Shown: positions 3,876 to 6,590 of the stretch, piece after piece
Layout of the letters: each line of letters opens with the position of its first letter
Position numbering within the stretch: the stretch's first letter is position 1
Position numbers and translations under genes: made by a program
Notes under the pieces: model-generated
Told to the model about the DNA's origin: nothing
The model's database searches: none
Seen by the model: the letters and a program-made list of their open reading frames with translations, nothing else
Assembly (NCBI GenBank): GCA_036507655.1
Contig: DATCIS010000017.1
Location: 1-6,590, forward strand
DNA length: 6,590 bases
Direction: 5' to 3'
Source: 2-01-FULL-49-22 sp036507655
GTDB taxonomy: Bacteria > Patescibacteriota > Saccharimonadia > Saccharimonadales > UBA10212

Positions 3876-4796
3876 ATGGTTATGGATTATGACGATGCCA
3901 TCGCCAAATTTCTGGAATATTTGGAGCTGGAGCAGAACCGCTCAGCTAAAACTATCCAGAATTACAGTCATTACCTGACTCGGCTGTCCGATTTTGCCGG
4001 CGATATCAAGCTCAAAGATATTGACGAAGAGTCGATCCGCAAGTGGCGCCTTTGGCTCAACCGCCTGGGCACCAATACTTCGGATGAGATGAGCAAGGTA
4101 ACGCAAAACTATCATCTGATTGCCCTGCGTTCGTTCTTGCGATTTTGTGCTAAGCGCGGCTGGCCTACAATGGCTGCCGATAAAATCGAGCTAGCCCGGA
4201 CCAAGAGGCCGCAAGTTACTTTTTTGACAGCTGATGAGCTTACGACATTGGCGGCGCAACCAGATACATCGACCGTCAACGGTTTGCGCGATAGGGCGAT
4301 TATTGAGCTGTTGTTCTCCAGTGGGTTGCGTATTAGCGAATTAGTCAATTTAGACCGCGACCACATTAATCTAGCCCGCCGCGAGTTTATGGTACGCGGT
4401 AAGGGCCAAAAAGACCGGCCGATATTTATCAGCCCGGAGACGGCCGATTGGATAAGAAGCTATTTAGACAAACGTCAAGATAACACCAAGCCGCTATTTA
4501 TCCGTTACAGCGGCTCTAAAAAGGTCGATTTATCTGGTAACTACCAGCGATTAACTGCTCGCAGTATCCAACGGATGGTCGGCCGCTACGCCAAACTGGC
4601 CGGCATCACCAAACACGTCAGCCCGCACACGCTTAGACACTCGTTCGCTACCGATTTACTGATGAACGGCGCCGATTTACGCTCGGTCCAGGCTATGCTT
4701 GGCCATTCTAACATTGCCACCACCCAAATCTACACGCACATCACTGACCCTCACTTGAAAGAAGTCCATCAAAAGTTCCACCGCGCAAAAAGTTAG
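3876..4796 (+). CDS. xer: Tyrosine recombinase, XerC/XerD type
   Basis: Site-specific recombinase of 306 residues, a normal length for XerC/XerD, which resolve chromosome dimers at dif during division. The N-terminal SAM-like core-binding domain is about residues 5-95 (FLEYLELEQNRSAKTIQNY, then QNYHLIALRSFLRFCAKR). The catalytic domain is about 112-300 with every active residue visible: Arg152 in SGLRISEL, Lys176 in RGKGQKDR, His251 and Arg254 in SPHTLRHSFATDLL, His277 in LGHSNIATT and the nucleophile Tyr286 in TQIYTHI. It is intact. No excisionase or paired att sites lie beside it, so it reads as the housekeeping Xer rather than a phage integrase; I cannot tell XerC from XerD. The ATG at 3876 is preferred over that at 3882 because a -10 lies just before it; neither has a Shine-Dalgarno. 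Confidence 0.93.
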   Translation: MVMDYDDAIAKFLEYLELEQNRSAKTIQNYSHYLTRLSDFAGDIKLKDIDEESIRKWRLWLNRLGTNTSDEMSKVTQNYHLIALRSFLRFCAKRGWPTMAADKIELARTKRPQVTFLTADELTTLAAQPDTSTVNGLRDRAIIELLFSSGLRISELVNLDRDHINLARREFMVRGKGQKDRPIFISPETADWIRSYLDKRQDNTKPLFIRYSGSKKVDLSGNYQRLTARSIQRMVGRYAKLAGITKHVSPHTLRHSFATDLLMNGADLRSVQAMLGHSNIATTQIYTHITDPHLKEVHQKFHRAKS

Positions 4797-4805
4797 TCCG
4801 TTAAC

Positions 4806-4834
4806 TTGACTTTTTGGGAGTTATTTGGCATAAT
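4806..4834 (+). promoter_or_regulatory. Near-consensus promoter of the secreted-protein gene
   Basis: TTGACT (4806-4811) and CATAAT (4829-4834) each match five of six consensus positions and are exactly 17 bases apart. Transcription would start about 4841, leaving a leader of about 62 bases. The promoter starts ten bases after the stop of the recombinase gene. Confidence 0.8.
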
Positions 4835-4842
4835 TTGTCTAT

Positions 4843-4866
4843 ACGCTCTCGGAGTTTTGGGAGCGT
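4843..4866 (+). promoter_or_regulatory. 5'-terminal mRNA hairpin
   Basis: ACGCTCTC (4843-4850) pairs with GGGAGCGT (4859-4866) with one wobble pair around an eight-base loop. It lies within two or three bases of the predicted 5' end of the mRNA, the position at which hairpins protect transcripts from 5'-end-dependent decay. The stabilising role is inferred. Confidence 0.6.
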
Positions 4867-4888
4867 CGGACCAGTGCAAAATTCCAAC

Positions 4889-4899
4889 AAGGGGGTGAT
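4889..4899 (+). promoter_or_regulatory. Near-perfect Shine-Dalgarno that fixes a CTG start
   Basis: AAGGGGGTGAT differs from the extended anti-16S complement AAGGAGGTGAT at one base, and that position can still pair as G-U. Eight bases after GGGGG comes CTG (4904-4906), in frame. The in-frame GTG (4895) lies inside the Shine-Dalgarno itself and no ATG or TTG is suitably placed. Confidence 0.75.
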
Positions 4900-4903
4900 T
4901 CTT

Positions 4904-5569
4904 CTGTACAGGAAGATTATCACAATCGTCGTGGCGGCCTTGGTCGTCACGGCTCTAAGTGTGCCCGCCGCTTTTGCTTCAGGCGAAGGCGGAACAGCAA
5001 CCCAGAAGTACTGCCTGGACGGTGAGAGCATGACGCTTCCAGTCCCGGTCTCTGCCGATCAGGGCAGCCGCGACCTCACCCAAGATATCGCCGACGCCAT
5101 CATCGACGAGACCGGCGGGCCATTCTTCTTCGGCTTTTTTGATGAGTTGGACAGGCTCGTCTTCCTGCTCAGCTCCGATGTCGGCGACGCCGAGGAGTTC
5201 CTCGAGCCGGGCTACACAGCCCATACCATCACGAAGGGCGCCTGTCAGGCCGCGTTCGTCAACCTCGACCGTAACTTCTGGCTCTGTTACAGCAAGAGCC
5301 AGACCGACCCGGCGGTCTACAGCCGTAGCCAGGCTATAGAGCTCTTCGATGCTGGGTACTGGGTTCCGTACGCGGTCATGGACCCACTGTCGGGCACTAA
5401 GCTCAACAGTGGTCTTTACCTCGTCTGCAACCTACCGGCTGGTTACACTGCCAAGGGTGGCGTGGCTGTCAGCACCGGCGGCGGCGAGATGTACGACGAT
5501 CCGGGTGTGGTCGGCTTTGTGCTTTCCAAGATGCGGCTCGACTACACCACGCTGAACGTTAAGTCGTAA
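4904..5569 (+). CDS. Secreted four-cysteine protein, probable CTG start (221 aa)
   Basis: I do not recognise the family. The frame opens further upstream at an ATG at 4814, but that lies before the -10 box, so it cannot be the start. From CTG at 4904 the protein begins with a textbook Sec signal peptide: YRK, a hydrophobic core (about 5-20) and PAAFA followed by SGEGG, with cleavage expected after residue 25. The mature part is about 196 residues, with four cysteines (37, 114, 128, 175) that could form two disulfides. It is rich in Asp, Gly and aromatic residues (GGPFFFGFFDELDRLVFLL; FWLCYS; DAGYWVPYAVMD). No second membrane helix or wall anchor is seen. Codons favour C at the third position (GAC, TTC, TAC, AAC, ATC), unlike the neighbouring genes. 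This could mean very high expression, acquisition from a GC-rich source, or both. Confidence 0.82.
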   Translation: MYRKIITIVVAALVVTALSVPAAFASGEGGTATQKYCLDGESMTLPVPVSADQGSRDLTQDIADAIIDETGGPFFFGFFDELDRLVFLLSSDVGDAEEFLEPGYTAHTITKGACQAAFVNLDRNFWLCYSKSQTDPAVYSRSQAIELFDAGYWVPYAVMDPLSGTKLNSGLYLVCNLPAGYTAKGGVAVSTGGGEMYDDPGVVGFVLSKMRLDYTTLNVKS

Positions 5570-5581
5570 CATCAGTAGTAC

Positions 5582-5609
5582 GAGGGCGGGCGCAGATGCG
5601 CCCGCCCTC
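5582..5609. terminator. Strong GC hairpin between convergent genes
   Basis: Twelve perfect base pairs, GAGGGCGGGCGC (5582-5593) with GCGCCCGCCCTC (5598-5609), close the loop AGAT. It lies 12 bases past the stop of the secreted-protein gene and 14 bases past the stop of the converging 267-aa gene, so it can serve both. Neither side has a T-run, so it may block 3' exonucleases or pause polymerase rather than act as a classical intrinsic terminator. Confidence 0.7.
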
Positions 5610-5623
5610 AAATCCAACATTTA

Positions 5624-6427
5624 TTATTGATCAACTTCGATGCTATCTTTGATCGCCTGCCAGGTTTTAGGGCTGGAGTCCCAGTTTTTGGGAATCGCGG
5701 CAATTAGTAAGTAGTAATTTGCGTTCTTGCCCTTTACTTCAATTAGCTCACCCACCATGCTGTTAATAACTCCGCTTTCTATATCATTTGGCAAAGTAGC
5801 CGACATAACAAACATCTGGCCACCGCTCTTAATGCTATTATTCGTAAACTTTGTAGGATGAGTTAAAACCAGCCCGAGTTTTGAAGGATCCTCGCTGGTG
5901 TTAAATGATAACTTAGTAAGCAAGTCCTTAATGTAGTCGTAATTGTTGAATTTTGATTGCTCTTCCGGTGGAACAATCTTGGCGGCTAATACCGCCTGAT
6001 GGGACACGATCAGATCTGGTGTAACGATCCGTTGGCCCAGTTCGATATTATTTCCCTCGTCCGTAAAATCTTTATTCCTGAATCTCTGATCTTCTTCGAT
6101 AAGCGGAGTATCGGAGTATAGAAAGTCCGCCCAGGGTCTGTTGAATTTCATGGTGGTCCCAGGTTTTGATCCCTTCAAGACATGCTTAGCCGTAAGTTTG
6201 TCACCTCTATTATCGTCAAAAGAGTAGTTTCGGGCTAGGCTCTGGTCGGTTGGCACTTTGTCTTTACTAACGCGGTCCTTGATGTACAAACCGGTCACCA
6301 GGCCCCCAATTACTAACACAAGTAACAAAATTAGGACTTTGCGGCGGCGCCAGCTGTGTAACCTGAGCCTGTTCTCAAGGGTAGACTTAGATATGTTCAC
6401 AGTTGTTGGGTCATTTTTATTCATCAT
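5624..6427 (-). CDS. Single-pass membrane-anchored protein of unknown function (267 aa)
   Basis: I do not recognise it with confidence. A hydrophilic N-terminus ending in a strongly basic stretch (RLRLHSWRRRK, 20-30) precedes one transmembrane helix (about 30-48), so about 215 C-terminal residues lie outside the cell. The outer part has few special marks: no cysteine, no lipobox, no wall-sorting motif. The end (GQMFVMSATLP, then GELIEVKGKNANYYLLIAAIPKNWDSSPKTWQAIKDSIEV) has the strand-strand-helix look of PsbP/Mog1-like domains with a late Trp and a final helix-strand, a weak guess. The start has two adjacent ATG codons (6427, 6424) preceded by a weak AGAAGAGA. The upstream gene ends only 15 bases before, so the two are an operon and may act together at the cell surface. 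Confidence 0.8.
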   Translation of the reverse strand: MMNKNDPTTVNISKSTLENRLRLHSWRRRKVLILLLVLVIGGLVTGLYIKDRVSKDKVPTDQSLARNYSFDDNRGDKLTAKHVLKGSKPGTTMKFNRPWADFLYSDTPLIEEDQRFRNKDFTDEGNNIELGQRIVTPDLIVSHQAVLAAKIVPPEEQSKFNNYDYIKDLLTKLSFNTSEDPSKLGLVLTHPTKFTNNSIKSGGQMFVMSATLPNDIESGVINSMVGELIEVKGKNANYYLLIAAIPKNWDSSPKTWQAIKDSIEVDQ

Positions 6428-6442
6428 ACGTCTCTTCTACTA

Positions 6443-6590
6443 TCAACATACAATATTGGTTCTCTCCTCAAAATCTTCGGGGCCTTTCCAGTTACCGTAA
6501 GGGACGGCATCCCAGTGCCAATACCATCTATCGCCATCCGCCGGATGGCAGTCGCCGCCGATTCTTATGGGGGGACCAGGTGGAGGAGGT
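6443..6590 (-). CDS. C-terminal end of a proline-rich protein (partial)
   Basis: Only the last 48 residues lie in the window. The frame ending at TGA (6445-6443) is open to the edge, whereas the two other frames of this strand hit stops. It begins PPPPGPPIRIGG, continues with the unusual aromatic run DRWYWHWDAVPYGNWKGP and ends FEERTNIVC, with Cys as the last residue. Poly-proline followed by a Trp/Tyr-rich tail suggests a flexible linker before a small C-terminal domain of an envelope protein; that is inference. It is the first gene of an operon with the 267-aa membrane protein, 15 bases away. It is too short to assign a family. Confidence 0.65.
   Translation of the reverse strand, partial: PPPPGPPIRIGGDCHPADGDRWYWHWDAVPYGNWKGPEDFEERTNIVC

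Noticed and set aside
3876..4796. Recombinase as the integrase of a mobile element at the nearby tRNAs
   Set aside because: Length, full catalytic set and lack of excisionase, cargo or flanking att repeats fit a housekeeping Xer. A role in trans at the tRNA repeats cannot be excluded but has no direct support.
4814..4903. ATG at 4814 as start of the secreted protein
   Set aside because: It lies upstream of the -10 box and predicted transcription start (about 4841), has no Shine-Dalgarno, and would bury the signal peptide behind 30 residues.
5139..5620. Ser/Arg/Thr-rich and antisense frames across the secreted-protein gene
   Set aside because: Low-complexity products of C-biased third positions read in other frames; no start signals.
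1..6590. CRISPR array, transposase, toxin-antitoxin or other defence system
   Set aside because: No regularly spaced repeats, transposase motifs or paired small toxin/antitoxin frames were found on either strand.

Overview
The window looks like a chromosomal segment of a Patescibacteria/CPR organism, most likely Candidatus Saccharibacteria (TM7) or a close relative. The reasons are compact gene spacing, roughly even base composition, tRNA genes that all encode their CCA ends, a long nucleoside diphosphate kinase with the insertions I associate with CPR lineages, a membrane-anchored SurA/parvulin-like protein coupled to a bacterial PH-domain protein, and several genes with no Shine-Dalgarno. 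TGA ends at least three genes, so the Gracilibacteria-type code (TGA as glycine) does not apply. The lineage call is inference; no marker gene here settles it.

Layout. At 1-356 (minus) is the N-terminal part of a three-helix membrane protein of unknown function. Back to back with it, sharing a symmetrical -10 element, is a tandem tRNA-Thr(CGT)/tRNA-Gly(CCC) pair on the plus strand. A small minus-strand gene (654-854) has its own strong promoter. From 855 to 1160 there is no protein gene: this stretch holds that promoter, a strong terminator hairpin, a GC-rich structured segment made partly of tRNA-Asp fragments, and a second hairpin. The minus strand then carries, in transcription order, ndk (3737-3186), a truncated tRNA 5' half, tRNA-Arg(CCT), a PH-domain membrane protein, a SurA-like protein overlapping it by ATGA, and tRNA-Asp(GTC).

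A divergent promoter region (3738-3875) separates ndk from a full-length Xer-type tyrosine recombinase on the plus strand. Just downstream is a gene for a small secreted four-cysteine protein. It has every mark of high expression: near-consensus promoter, 5' mRNA hairpin, near-perfect Shine-Dalgarno, C-ending codons and a strong terminator. Its only well-placed start codon is CTG. Converging on it from the right edge is a two-gene minus-strand unit: the C-terminus of a proline-rich protein and a 267-residue single-pass membrane protein.

How the genes fit together: Xer resolves chromosome dimers, Ndk supplies NTPs, and the PH/SurA pair and the secreted or anchored proteins are cell-envelope functions. 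No complete mobile element, CRISPR array or defence locus is visible. The least ordinary features are the tRNA-derived fragments beside three of the four tRNA loci and the CTG-initiated secreted protein.
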